Source: an uncultured Arenicella sp. (GTDB lineage: Bacteria > Pseudomonadota > Gammaproteobacteria > Arenicellales > Arenicellaceae). From it: a stretch of DNA of 64,000 nucleotides. The notes beneath the pieces are model-generated. The model was given only the letters and a program-made list of their open reading frames with translations, was not told the origin of the DNA and did no database searches. The translations under genes and the position numbers were made by a program. Positions 9,719-19,409 of this stretch are shown here, piece by piece. Numbering within the stretch: the first letter of the stretch is position 1; each line of letters starts with the position of its first letter. The DNA lies in contig CALJWL010000028.1 in assembly GCA_937974565.1 (NCBI GenBank), positions 55,924 through 119,923 on the forward strand. The letters are read 5' to 3'.

Positions 9719-12700
9719 ATGATCGAGTGGTTCGCGCGGAACCCTGTTGCCGCCAACTTGCTGATGATCACGGTGATCATTGCAGGGTTTGTTTCAGCTT
9801 CTCGTTCAATTCCATTAGAAACTTTCCCTTCATTTGAAGCGGATAGAGTCACAATTAATACCCAGTTTCGTGGTGCCACACCTAAATCGGTGGAAAACGG
9901 TATTACCACACGTATTGAGGAAGCCATTTACGATCTAGAGGGCATCGAAAAAATCGAGTCCCGCAGCGCTGAAGGAAACTCAGCGGTGATCGCTCACGTA
10001 GTGTCGGGTTATGACCGCCGGCAAGTACTCAACGACATTAAACTTAGAATAGACGCACTGAGTACTTTACCGCAAGCGGCCGAGAAGCCAGTAGTGTCTC
10101 TCAATCAGCTTAATTTTGGTGTTATTTTTGTTGGCGTTATCAGTGACCCAAATTCACGCGTCAGTCCCAAGTCACTTCGCGAAGCCGCTGATAAAGTACG
10201 CCAAGATCTTTTGTTGTCCTCAGAAATAACACGGGTTGAATTCGATTCCGCCAGTAATTACGAGATCAGCATTGAAATACCGTCCGCGGTATTAGACGCC
10301 TACAACTTAAGCCTGGACCAAGTTGGGCAACGCATTCGAGAGGGGTCGGTTGACGTTTCTGCGGGCAATATTCAATCTCGTTCAGGCGATATTTTGGTGC
10401 GTACCGATGGCCAAGCCTACACCGAAACTGATTTTGCTAACATTCCCATTGTCACCGACGGTAGCGGCCCACCCATCAGGCTCGGGCAAATAGCCACCAT
10501 TACCGACGGCTTTGAAGAACAACCTCTGATTACCCTATTCAACAATAAGCCTGCGGTAATGTTAGAAGTGATTCGAGTGGGCGACCAAAGCGCCATCAAA
10601 GTTGCCAACGCCGTTCACGACTACATTAGCAAGAGCAAAGAAACGCTGCCTGCGGGAGTGTCACTGGAGTTCTGGGACGACGACTCAGTGGTGGTGCGTG
10701 ATCGCCTTTCAACCTTGGTTAGCAGTGGAATCCAAGGCGGCATTTTGGTGTTAATCTTACTCTCTCTGTTCTTACGCCCCGCGGTAGCCTTCTGGGTGTT
10801 TCTCGGCGTGCCCGTGAGTTTCATGGGCGCCCTGATCTTTATGCCGTTTGTAGACGGCACGTTTAACGTAATCAGCCTGTTTGCCTTTATTACTGTGTTG
10901 GGAATCGTGGTGGATGACGCGATTGTGACCGGTGAAAATATATATCGGCGAATGCGCGAGGGAGAAGAACCGCTGACGGCCTCTATCAAAGGCACCAAAC
11001 AAATCGCGCTGCCGGTCACCTTTGGCATCTTAACCACGGTGGTCGCTTTTTCGCCTTTGGCCGATTTAGGCAATACGCGACAAGCGTTTATGGCTGCGCA
11101 AATTCCAATGGTCGTGATTCCGGTATTGTTAATGTCGTTAGTGGAATCCAAACTGGTACTGCCTGCCCATCTTAGTCATATTAAACCCCGTAACGATCAG
11201 CAGCGACAGAGTTGGCTTGCGCACATACAAACGAAGATATCGCGTGGCTTCGAAAACGCCGTAGTACAATACTATCAACCGTTTTTAGAACGATGCCTGA
11301 ATAATAAAGCCGTCACTCTTAGCATTATTATGGCGATCTCCGCAATCGTCATCGCCTACGCCCATCTAGGGCATATACGATTTACTTTTTTCCCACGCGT
11401 ACAATCCGAAGAAATTCGGTTTTCGCTCACCATGCCAGACACTACTGGCTTCGCAACCACTCACAAACACATTCAGACCATCACCGACGAAGTTCAGCGT
11501 TTGCAGGAAAAGTATCGCAACCCTGATAATGGTGTTTCAGTAATACGACACATATTTTCCACCAGTGGTAGCAGCGGTCGCACCAATAAGGCGTCGGTAG
11601 GCCGCGTCAGTGTGGAGATTATTCCACCACCTGAACGGCACGTTGAAATTACCGCAAGCGAGCTAGCACGAGAAGTTCGTCAAGCCATTACACCAAAGAT
11701 ACCTGGCTATGAAAAGCTCAGTGTGCGTTCCCAAACAGGCGGTGGTGGCAACCCAATTAATATTGAACTCTCAGGCGCTGGCTATGAGCGAATGGGAGAG
11801 GTGGTTAATTTGGTGCGCAACCGCCTGCAGACCTATCCGTTTGTTTATGATATTCAAGACAACTTCACCGGTGGCAAAGAAGAATTAAACATCGAACTCA
11901 CTCCAGCCGCCTACGCACTAGACTTAGACCTGAGTGATGTGGCTTCGCAGGTTCGCAATGCGGTTTTCGGTTTTCAGGCGCAACGCATTCAACGTGGTCG
12001 AAATGAACTCAGAGTAATGGTGCGTTACCCGTTAGACGAGCGCTCGGCCATCGAAGATTTAATGCAATTGCCAATAAAAGTGAGAGGCAGTGCCACTGAA
12101 GTTCCCTTATCGGATATTGCGATTTTACAAGCCAGCACCAGCCCTACTACACTGTATCGCCTTGATCGAAAAGGTATCTTGAACGTCACCGCTGACCTTA
12201 ATAAGGAACTGGCTGATATGTCTGCCATCATGCGCGACTTACAATCGTATATGACTGAGGTTAAATCTCTCTTCCCAGACGTAAACGTCACTTATCGAGG
12301 GGAATCAGAAGAACAAGAGAAGTCTAATGCAAACCTGTTTACCGGCTTGTTATTGATATTAGTTCTTATTTACGCGCTCTTAGCGATTCCGTTCAAATCT
12401 TATGGGCAGCCATTCATTGTCATGTCAGTAATCCCATTCGGTGTGGTCGGCGCCATTCTTGGACACATCATCGTTATGAGAGATCTCTCATTTTTAAGTA
12501 TCGTTGGAATGTTGGCGCTTACTGGTGTGGTGGTGAACGACAGTTTGGTTTTAGTTGACACCATCAATCAAAAACGTAAAGACGGCACTCCAGTATTTGA
12601 GGCCATTTTACAATCGGGAGCCGTAAGATTCCGCCCTGTGCTGTTGACGTCTCTAACCACTTTTGCAGGCTTAACGCCACTGTTGCTTGATTTTAGCACT

Positions 12701-12886
12701 CAAGCTGAGTTCCTAAAACAGATGGCTATCTCACTTGGCTTTGGCATTTTGTTCGCCACGGTCATCACGCTCATTGTGGTGCCAATAAATTATCTATTAG
12801 CTTATACGGCTAAGCACGCCGTATTACGATTTTGGAACGGCCCAGAGCCGGTATCGAACGCAGAACATTCTTGGAGTAAATCATGA
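9719..12886 (+). CDS. RND efflux permease, first of a tandem pair
   Basis: The 1055-residue inner-membrane pump has the RND duplication: N-terminal helix (NPVAANLLMITVIIAGF), a large periplasmic pore/docking domain, helices TM2-6, then a second half with the same plan. The TM4 aspartate pair of the proton relay is visible in GIVVDDAIVTGENIYR. The TM10 motif reads GVVVNDSLVLVD, so the lysine that AcrB uses at this position is replaced by Asn. Such pumps expel drugs, dyes, bile-like compounds or fatty acids using proton import. The stop overlaps the start of the next permease by four bases (ATGA), so the two are translationally coupled and probably form a heteromeric trimer, as in MdtBC. Confidence 0.92.
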   Translation: MIEWFARNPVAANLLMITVIIAGFVSASRSIPLETFPSFEADRVTINTQFRGATPKSVENGITTRIEEAIYDLEGIEKIESRSAEGNSAVIAHVVSGYDRRQVLNDIKLRIDALSTLPQAAEKPVVSLNQLNFGVIFVGVISDPNSRVSPKSLREAADKVRQDLLLSSEITRVEFDSASNYEISIEIPSAVLDAYNLSLDQVGQRIREGSVDVSAGNIQSRSGDILVRTDGQAYTETDFANIPIVTDGSGPPIRLGQIATITDGFEEQPLITLFNNKPAVMLEVIRVGDQSAIKVANAVHDYISKSKETLPAGVSLEFWDDDSVVVRDRLSTLVSSGIQGGILVLILLSLFLRPAVAFWVFLGVPVSFMGALIFMPFVDGTFNVISLFAFITVLGIVVDDAIVTGENIYRRMREGEEPLTASIKGTKQIALPVTFGILTTVVAFSPLADLGNTRQAFMAAQIPMVVIPVLLMSLVESKLVLPAHLSHIKPRNDQQRQSWLAHIQTKISRGFENAVVQYYQPFLERCLNNKAVTLSIIMAISAIVIAYAHLGHIRFTFFPRVQSEEIRFSLTMPDTTGFATTHKHIQTITDEVQRLQEKYRNPDNGVSVIRHIFSTSGSSGRTNKASVGRVSVEIIPPPERHVEITASELAREVRQAITPKIPGYEKLSVRSQTGGGGNPINIELSGAGYERMGEVVNLVRNRLQTYPFVYDIQDNFTGGKEELNIELTPAAYALDLDLSDVASQVRNAVFGFQAQRIQRGRNELRVMVRYPLDERSAIEDLMQLPIKVRGSATEVPLSDIAILQASTSPTTLYRLDRKGILNVTADLNKELADMSAIMRDLQSYMTEVKSLFPDVNVTYRGESEEQEKSNANLFTGLLLILVLIYALLAIPFKSYGQPFIVMSVIPFGVVGAILGHIIVMRDLSFLSIVGMLALTGVVVNDSLVLVDTINQKRKDGTPVFEAILQSGAVRFRPVLLTSLTTFAGLTPLLLDFSTQAEFLKQMAISLGFGILFATVITLIVVPINYLLAYTAKHAVLRFWNGPEPVSNAEHSWSKS

Positions 12887-15800
12887 TCGAATGGTTCGCA
12901 AAAAATCACGTTGCGGCAAACTTACTCATGTTCGGCATTATTATCACAGGCGTACTCGCGATTAAGCGCGATATACCACTTGAGTTACTGCCCGACTTTG
13001 ATTTAGACACCATCACCATTACCACCGTGTTGCCGGGCGGTAACCCAACCTCAATAGAACAAACCGTCACATCGCGAATTGAGGAAGCCATTGCGGATAT
13101 CGAAGGCATTGAAGAAATCGGCTCACGCAGCACCGAGAACTTCTCGACGGTTTTTGCTCAAATTGACCCCGCTTACAACAATCAAGAAGTATTGAGTGAC
13201 GTCAAAATTCGAGTTGACGCACTCACCACATTGCCTCTAGACGCCGAACGACCTGTTATTCAGATTGCCGAAGTACCCATCCAAGTAATCGGAATTGCGG
13301 TGTATGGAAAAAACCTGACTTATAACCAATTGTTTGACCTCACCGCACAGGTACGTGAAGATCTGCAACAGATTGAAGGGGTGACGCGCATTGGCCCTAT
13401 TCAAGCCCCGCCACGTGAAATACACATCGAGGTATCACCAACGACACTCGAACAATACAATTTAACTCTTGCGGATATTGGCCAAGCGATCCAACGCAAT
13501 TCGGTGGACATTTCGGCGGGCAACCTGAAAACCCGTGATGGTGACATCCTGATACGCACCAATGGCCAAGCCTATAGGGCCAGTGAGTTTCGCCGCATAC
13601 CAGTCACGAACTCAGGTGACCGTGTGGTCTACCTAGATGACATTGCCACGGTGATTGATGGCTATCAACTGATACAAGTAGAGACCGAATACAATGGCGA
13701 GCCCGCGCTCACGTTTGAAGCATTTCGAGTAGGAAAACAGAGTACGATTGAAATCTCCACCATTGTTAAAGGTTTCATAGAAAACTATCAAGACCGTCTG
13801 CCGTCAGGGGCCAAGCTTGGCACTTATGGCGACACTTCCACTGTGGTCGAAGGACGGCTGTCTACGTTGATCACCAGTGCTTGGCAAGGCGGTTTGTTGG
13901 TCATGATACTGCTCGCTTTATTTTTACGCCCCGCCGTGGCGTTCTGGGTGGGCATCGGTATACCGGTGTGCTTTTTGGGCGCATTTGCATTAATGCCTCA
14001 CCTTGGTGTTAGCCTAAATATGCTGACCATGTTCGCCTTTTTGATCGTACTCGGTATCGTTGTAGACGATGCGATCGTCACCGGTGAAAACATATATCGA
14101 CACATGCGTAGTGGTATGCCGTCTGATCAAGCGGCCATTTTCGGTACTAAAGAGGTGGCGACCCCTGTTACCTTTGGTGTTGTAACCACCATGATAGCCT
14201 TCGCCCCGCTGCTCGCCATTGACGGTCCGTTAGGCAGCTTCGCTGAGCAAATCCCACTGATAGTGATACCGGTTTTAGCCTTCTCTTTGATTGAATCAAA
14301 ACTCATACTACCGGCTCACATGAGTACGATTAAATCTCGCAGCGAAGAAGACATAAACGCACTGGGGCGACTACAACAAAAATTCTCTCGGGGTTTTGAG
14401 AACGCAATTATTCGCGTCTATCGCCCATTTTTGAACCGCTGTGTTCACAATAAAACCATCACTATTGTCAGTGCCATTTGCGTCTTCGCTGTGGTCATCA
14501 GTATCTCTGCTACTGGTTGGTTGCGTTCATCGTTTGCACCCGAGTTCGAAGACAATGCCGTGTTCGTAAGGCTTTCAATGCCATCGACCACGGGCTACGA
14601 GACCACTAAAAAGTACGTACAACATATTGTCGAAGCGGCAGAGCGAATCGAAAAGGAATTCATCAGCCCAGTGACTGGGGAAACCGTATTTCGCTATAAC
14701 GTCTCGGTTTCCGGCTTGACGTTTGATGGCGCTGGCCCGCCCTCTTTTGGTACCAATAAAGGCATTGTGATCATCGAGCTTGAAGGAGACCGATCATTAA
14801 CCGGCGATCTCTCAATAAAAGACGTGCAAAAGCGCTTACGAGAAGAAATTGGTGAAATACCTGGGGCACAAAAATTAAGTTTATCGTCAAATTTTAACGA
14901 TGCAGGCCGCCCTGTCGAAATTGCAATCTACGGCAACGATATCAACCTATTGAACAATGCCGTGTCTGATGTGCGCGACTACTTAAGTACTTATCCTGGT
15001 GTGTTTGATGTGCAAGACAATCTCTCATCAGGCAAAGAAGAGATTCAGCTGGAAATTCTACCCTTAGCTGATTCCTTAGGCTTATCGTTATCGAACGTAT
15101 CAAACCAAGTGCGTCAAGCCTTATTTGGTTTCGAGGCCCAGCGTATACAACGTGGTCACGACGAAATCAAGGTAATGGTTCGCTACCCACTTGAAGATCG
15201 CTCATCCATGAACGACATCGAAAACCTGCCAATTAGCGTAAGCAACAGTACGAATACCATCCCTTTATCACAGCTAGCGAGCTTCAAATCGGCAACCAGC
15301 CCATCTTCTATCTATAGAGAAGACCAGCGCCGAAATGTATCCGTTAGCGCCGACCTTGATCGAGCCCAACTAGATCAAGGCGTACTTAATCTGGATTTGG
15401 TCAAATTTTTAGACGACTATTTCGCAGGTCAACCAAACTTGGATTACAGTTTGGAAGGCCAAGCCGAAAGTGAGAGAGAGGCTAATGCCAGCTTTGGTCT
15501 TGGTTTTATTCTGGTGTTATTGGCAATTTATGCTTTGTTGGCCATTCCATTTAAATCGTTTTCACAACCGTTTATTGTAATGTCCATTATTCCGTTGGCC
15601 ATTGTTGGGGCAATTATCGGTCACGTGATTATGGGGCTCTCATTCTCAATGCTCAGCATTATGGGGATTTTGGCTCTCACCGGCATCGTGGTGAATGACA
15701 GTTTAGTGCTGGTCGATTACATCAACAAACAACGTGAACGCGGCGAAGAAATTATGGCTGCGGTACTTACCTCCGGCGAAGTACGATTTAGGCCCGTGAT

Positions 15801-16035
15801 GCTTACGTCATTAACAACTTTTGTGGGGTTATTACCATTGATGACCACCTCAGACACGCAATCACAAGCGCTGGTGCCTATGGCGGTGTCGCTGGGGTTT
15901 GGCATCATTTTTGCAACGCTAATCACCTTGGTCATTATTCCAGTTAATTATCTAATTTTTTATCACATTGGTTTATGGTGGAACAAAGAAGAACTGGAAC
16001 GAGACATGCGTGAAAACGAATTTATTGCCAATTAA
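12883..16035 (+). CDS. RND efflux permease, second of a tandem pair
   Basis: The 1050-residue pump has the same architecture as its upstream partner and clear sequence similarity throughout, for example NHVAANLLMFGIIITGV at the N-terminus, GIVVDDAIVTGENIYR in TM4 and GIVVNDSLVLVDYI in TM10. It keeps the TM4 aspartate pair and shares the Lys-to-Asn change in TM10. The ATG lies inside the end of the preceding gene (ATGA overlap). Tandem, non-identical RND subunits usually assemble as B2C or BC2 trimers. The divergence between the pair argues for a division of labour rather than a recent duplication. It is the last gene of the operon, and a probable terminator follows at 16098-16132. Confidence 0.92.
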   Translation: MIEWFAKNHVAANLLMFGIIITGVLAIKRDIPLELLPDFDLDTITITTVLPGGNPTSIEQTVTSRIEEAIADIEGIEEIGSRSTENFSTVFAQIDPAYNNQEVLSDVKIRVDALTTLPLDAERPVIQIAEVPIQVIGIAVYGKNLTYNQLFDLTAQVREDLQQIEGVTRIGPIQAPPREIHIEVSPTTLEQYNLTLADIGQAIQRNSVDISAGNLKTRDGDILIRTNGQAYRASEFRRIPVTNSGDRVVYLDDIATVIDGYQLIQVETEYNGEPALTFEAFRVGKQSTIEISTIVKGFIENYQDRLPSGAKLGTYGDTSTVVEGRLSTLITSAWQGGLLVMILLALFLRPAVAFWVGIGIPVCFLGAFALMPHLGVSLNMLTMFAFLIVLGIVVDDAIVTGENIYRHMRSGMPSDQAAIFGTKEVATPVTFGVVTTMIAFAPLLAIDGPLGSFAEQIPLIVIPVLAFSLIESKLILPAHMSTIKSRSEEDINALGRLQQKFSRGFENAIIRVYRPFLNRCVHNKTITIVSAICVFAVVISISATGWLRSSFAPEFEDNAVFVRLSMPSTTGYETTKKYVQHIVEAAERIEKEFISPVTGETVFRYNVSVSGLTFDGAGPPSFGTNKGIVIIELEGDRSLTGDLSIKDVQKRLREEIGEIPGAQKLSLSSNFNDAGRPVEIAIYGNDINLLNNAVSDVRDYLSTYPGVFDVQDNLSSGKEEIQLEILPLADSLGLSLSNVSNQVRQALFGFEAQRIQRGHDEIKVMVRYPLEDRSSMNDIENLPISVSNSTNTIPLSQLASFKSATSPSSIYREDQRRNVSVSADLDRAQLDQGVLNLDLVKFLDDYFAGQPNLDYSLEGQAESEREANASFGLGFILVLLAIYALLAIPFKSFSQPFIVMSIIPLAIVGAIIGHVIMGLSFSMLSIMGILALTGIVVNDSLVLVDYINKQRERGEEIMAAVLTSGEVRFRPVMLTSLTTFVGLLPLMTTSDTQSQALVPMAVSLGFGIIFATLITLVIIPVNYLIFYHIGLWWNKEELERDMRENEFIAN

Positions 16036-16070
16036 ATGCGCGGTGACGGTCGTACCCGTATCTGGATGAC

Positions 16071-16095
16071 AGATGAGATGAGATGAGATGAGATG
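16071..16095. repeat. Five tandem AGATG pentanucleotides
   Basis: Five exact copies of AGATG lie in the intergenic gap after the second RND permease, with partial matches on either side. They fall outside any gene, so copy-number change would not shift a frame. Confidence 0.9.
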
Positions 16096-16097
16096 AG

Positions 16098-16132
16098 AAA
16101 ACAGGGTAACGTGTGCCGTTTTACTCTGTTTT
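16098..16132 (+). terminator. Probable terminator of the efflux operon
   Basis: A 12-bp stem with one G-U pair (AAAACAGGGTAA pairing with TTACTCTGTTTT) and an 11-nt loop ends in T-rich sequence about 60 bp after the second permease stop. A-rich on one side and T-rich on the other, it could act in both directions between the convergent operons. The remaining gap to 16266 shows nothing else. Confidence 0.55.
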
Positions 16133-16266
16133 ATGCTTCCGCCAGCGTTCCAATGATAAGAGGTTGTTTTTAGCTGCTCGTTTTTAAGCTGACTTATAAA
16201 CTTCGACACCTAAGGGCGCTTAGCAACAACCTAAAAATAACCTCTACTCGTGGTGTTTTAGATTCG

Positions 16267-17652
16267 TTATAAAACTGGACTTTTGATAACGGTCATTTTT
16301 TCTCGAGTCATTTCGTGCATGGAATATTGAATTCCTCCCATGCCCAGACCTGAAACATCTCTACCCCCAAATGGCATCCAATCCACTCTAAAAGCCGTGT
16401 GATCATTAACCATCACCGCCGTGGCATTCAATTTATTGCTGATTTGCAATGCGTTGTTTAAATCGTTTGTATAAACCGCCGATTGAAATGCAAACGGCAA
16501 TGAATTAGCCATGTCCACCGCGTGGTTTTGATCTGAATAAGCGTACACACACACTACTGGGCCAAAAATTTCTTGCTGAGAAACCTTACTTTGTGGGGAA
16601 GGGTTTAATAACACAGTGGGGGCATAACATGTGTCTGAAATCTTTTTCCCGCCGCTTAACAGGGTGGCCCCCTCCGCAACAGCTTCCTCTACCCAAACAG
16701 CAACTCGATCCACTTCTTTTTGAGTAATCAACGGCCCAACGTCTGTGTTCGGATCCAGAGGGTCACCGACTTGCAGTTTATTTGCTTTATCAGCCAAAGA
16801 ATTTGCCAGCGTGGTGCATAAGCTTTGGTGAGCAAACACGCGCTGTACTGACACGCACACCTGACCGGCATGATAGAACCCACCCTTTAAAAGGCTGTCA
16901 ACCACATCACTGAGATCCGCAGACTCATCAACAATAACGGGGGCGGCTCCTCCGTGTTCAAGCGCACATCGAGTACCAGGGGCCAGTTTTGACCTTAACA
17001 TCCACCCAACACGAGCAGACCCAATAAACGAAAAGAAGTTCACTCGTGAGTCAGTGACTAACTTTTCAGCATCGGCATTATCGCAAACCATAACTTGGCA
17101 CCAGTGCCGCGGTAGCCCAGCCTGATATAATATATCGACTAAACGTAAACAAGAGAGTGGCGTACGATTCGATGGTTTAATGATCACAGGACACCCTACG
17201 GCAATAGCCGGTATGGTTTGATGCACAACCAAATTTAAGGGGTGATTGAACGCGCTAACTGAGGCAACAATCCCGATTGGCTCACGTTGAGTAAAGGCAA
17301 GTCGATTGACCGAGCCTGCGGTCAATCCCATGGGTATCTGCTCACCTTTGATATGCGCGATATGTTCAATCGCCAACTTAATGCCCTGTATGGCTCTTAG
17401 AACTTCAATTTTCGAATCTTGATAAGGCTTACCGCCCTCGGCAGCGGCCAATCGTGTTAAATCCTCAACTTGATCGGACATTATCGCCACGGCTCTCTCA
17501 AGTATTTCAATACGTTGATAAGGCGCTAGCCAAGCATCACGATCTAGAAACAGCTCATGAGCGTTGGCTATAGCGGTCTCTACGTCGTCACTGTCGTGCG
17601 TTGCTATTTCACCAACCAGCGAGCCATCAAAAGGGTTTTCAACATTAATCAT
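16267..17652 (-). CDS. Aldehyde dehydrogenase family protein
   Basis: The 461-residue NAD(P)-dependent enzyme would oxidise an aldehyde to an acid. The catalytic Cys lies in HAGQVCVSVQRVF, the general-base Glu in ALEHGGAAP, the NAD-binding segment in FFSFIGSARVGW, and the substrate-anchoring Asn in SAFNHPLNLVVHQ. The C-terminal PFGGRDVSGLGMGG block is also present. The EHGGAAP variant instead of ELGGN places it in an ALDH subgroup that includes phosphonoacetaldehyde- and lactaldehyde-dehydrogenase-like members. A strong GGAGG lies 10 bp before the ATG. It starts 16 bp after the ThDP enzyme gene, which makes it the last gene of a three-gene operon. The true substrate is unknown and is presumably the aldehyde product of its neighbour. 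Confidence 0.87.
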   Translation of the reverse strand: MINVENPFDGSLVGEIATHDSDDVETAIANAHELFLDRDAWLAPYQRIEILERAVAIMSDQVEDLTRLAAAEGGKPYQDSKIEVLRAIQGIKLAIEHIAHIKGEQIPMGLTAGSVNRLAFTQREPIGIVASVSAFNHPLNLVVHQTIPAIAVGCPVIIKPSNRTPLSCLRLVDILYQAGLPRHWCQVMVCDNADAEKLVTDSRVNFFSFIGSARVGWMLRSKLAPGTRCALEHGGAAPVIVDESADLSDVVDSLLKGGFYHAGQVCVSVQRVFAHQSLCTTLANSLADKANKLQVGDPLDPNTDVGPLITQKEVDRVAVWVEEAVAEGATLLSGGKKISDTCYAPTVLLNPSPQSKVSQQEIFGPVVCVYAYSDQNHAVDMANSLPFAFQSAVYTNDLNNALQISNKLNATAVMVNDHTAFRVDWMPFGGRDVSGLGMGGIQYSMHEMTREKMTVIKSPVL

Positions 17653-17668
17653 AGTCAGTTAGCCTCCG

Positions 17669-19309
17669 TTAGATAATGCACGCACTTTCTTTAAGCAAAA
17701 CATTGAGAATAGAGTGGTTCATTGAATAATCAACGGGCAAGTCTATAAGATGTACCCCCTTAGAATTTAGCGCGGTATCCAACATGCTTTCAAACTCGTT
17801 GTGACTATTCGGACGATACCCTTTGGCACCAAAGCTCTCGGCGTATTGCACAAAGTCTGGGTTGTCAAAATCCAAGCCATAATCACGAAACCCTTCGCCT
17901 TCTTGCTTCCATTTGATCATGCCATAGGCACTGTCATTGAGAATAATAACCACCAAATCTAAATTCATCCTAACGGCGGTTTCCAACTCTTGTGAGTTCA
18001 TTAAAAAGCCACCATCACCATTAACTGAAACGACTTTTTTATCAGGGTTTAGTTCTTTAGCGGCCATCGCCGATGGCAGCCCTGCCCCCATTGTGGCGAG
18101 TGCGTTATCCAGTAATAACGTATTGGGGGCGTAACACTTGTAGTTCCTAGCAAACCAAATTTTATACACGCCGTTATCCAACGTCACAATGTCTTGATCA
18201 TCTAATTGACTGCGCAGTGTATTCACCAATCGTTGCGGCAAAATAGGGAAACGTTCATCGTCAAAATACTTAGTCAAATGGTTTTCAACTTCTCCTTTGA
18301 CTCGTTCAAAGTAACCAAAATCCCATGCGTCACTCACGCAAACGCCATTGGCAATACGGTCAATCGAATTGGAAATATCCCCAACCACGTTGAGCTGCGG
18401 AAAGTAAACATCGTCAATGTGTGCGGCAAAGAAGTTAATATGAATGACTTTCTTACCGCCCTTTTCCATAAAAAAGGGCGGCTTCTCAATCACATCGTGC
18501 CCCACGTTGACGATCAAGTCGGCTCGCTCTATTGCGCAGTGCAAAAAGTCATTATCCGATAATGCTGCGGTGCCAATAAATTTGTCATGACGTTCATCAA
18601 TAACTCCTTTGCCCATTTGAGTATTAAAGAAGTAGATGCCTGTTTTATCGATTAGCTTTTGTAATGCAGAAGCGGTTCGTTTGCGGTTTGCCCCAGCGCC
18701 TATTAACACCAATGGCCGCTCAGCGGCTTCGATCATCTCAATGGCTAGGTCTATGGCCTGTTGATCGGCGTCAGGCCTTCGAGAACTCACCACATCGAAG
18801 ATAGACGCATCCGTTTCCTCCGCCGCAATGTCTTCAGGGAGTTCCAAATAGGCAGCACCTGGACGCTCTTCCTTGGTTATTCTGAATGCGTCACGAACCA
18901 TCGAAGGCACATTATTACCGTCCACAATTTGCTCGGAATACTTAGTGATTGGCTTCATTAAACCAACAACATCAACAATTTGAAAACGACCTTGCTTACT
19001 CTTGCGAATGGGCTTTTGCCCAGCCAGCATGATCATGGGCATGGCTCCCAATTGAGCGTAGGCCGCGGCCGTTACAAAATTTGTTGCTCCTGGACCAAGT
19101 GTCGATAGACATACTCCAGGCTTACCAGTTAGACGCCCATAAGTAGCAGCCATGAAACCAGCAGCCTGTTCATGTCGTGTTAACACCAACTCGATTGAAG
19201 AGTCTTTCAGTGAGTCTAAAAAGTCTAAATTCTCCTCACCAGGAATACCATAGATACGTTCAACTCCTTCGTTTTCTAATGCTTTGATAAATAAGTCGGT
19301 GGTTTTCAT
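17669..19309 (-). CDS. ThDP-dependent acetolactate-synthase-like enzyme
   Basis: The 546-residue protein has the three ThDP-enzyme domains. The N-terminal Pyr domain carries the catalytic Glu in LTRHEQAAGFMA. The central domain has LVLIGAGANRKR. The C-terminal PP domain has the cofactor motif GDGGFLMNSQELETA...LVVIILND, with GDG and ND roughly 28 residues apart. It resembles large-subunit acetolactate synthases, but no small regulatory subunit gene (ilvN/ilvH) is adjacent. It sits instead between a glutamate-synthase-like gene and an aldehyde dehydrogenase, so a catabolic carboligase or decarboxylase role is more likely than branched-chain amino-acid synthesis. GGAG six bases before the ATG supports the start. 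Confidence 0.85.
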   Translation of the reverse strand: MKTTDLFIKALENEGVERIYGIPGEENLDFLDSLKDSSIELVLTRHEQAAGFMAATYGRLTGKPGVCLSTLGPGATNFVTAAAYAQLGAMPMIMLAGQKPIRKSKQGRFQIVDVVGLMKPITKYSEQIVDGNNVPSMVRDAFRITKEERPGAAYLELPEDIAAEETDASIFDVVSSRRPDADQQAIDLAIEMIEAAERPLVLIGAGANRKRTASALQKLIDKTGIYFFNTQMGKGVIDERHDKFIGTAALSDNDFLHCAIERADLIVNVGHDVIEKPPFFMEKGGKKVIHINFFAAHIDDVYFPQLNVVGDISNSIDRIANGVCVSDAWDFGYFERVKGEVENHLTKYFDDERFPILPQRLVNTLRSQLDDQDIVTLDNGVYKIWFARNYKCYAPNTLLLDNALATMGAGLPSAMAAKELNPDKKVVSVNGDGGFLMNSQELETAVRMNLDLVVIILNDSAYGMIKWKQEGEGFRDYGLDFDNPDFVQYAESFGAKGYRPNSHNEFESMLDTALNSKGVHLIDLPVDYSMNHSILNVLLKESACII

Positions 19310-19409
19310 TGTTATCTCCGGCCAAAGCTCACTGAAAGGTGTGCAATGACGTAATAGTGAATATTGATCTGATATCGAATCTAATACGGGTAAGACCTCG
19401 AAGCGTTAG

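Noticed and set aside
10621..11151. A 176-codon antisense frame in the first RND permease, and several shorter ones in its partner.
   Set aside because: Antisense frames are common opposite long membrane-protein genes. No ribosome-binding site or recognisable domain is present.
16071..16095. AGATG repeats as a phase-variation switch.
   Set aside because: They lie after the last efflux gene and outside any promoter or reading frame that I can see.
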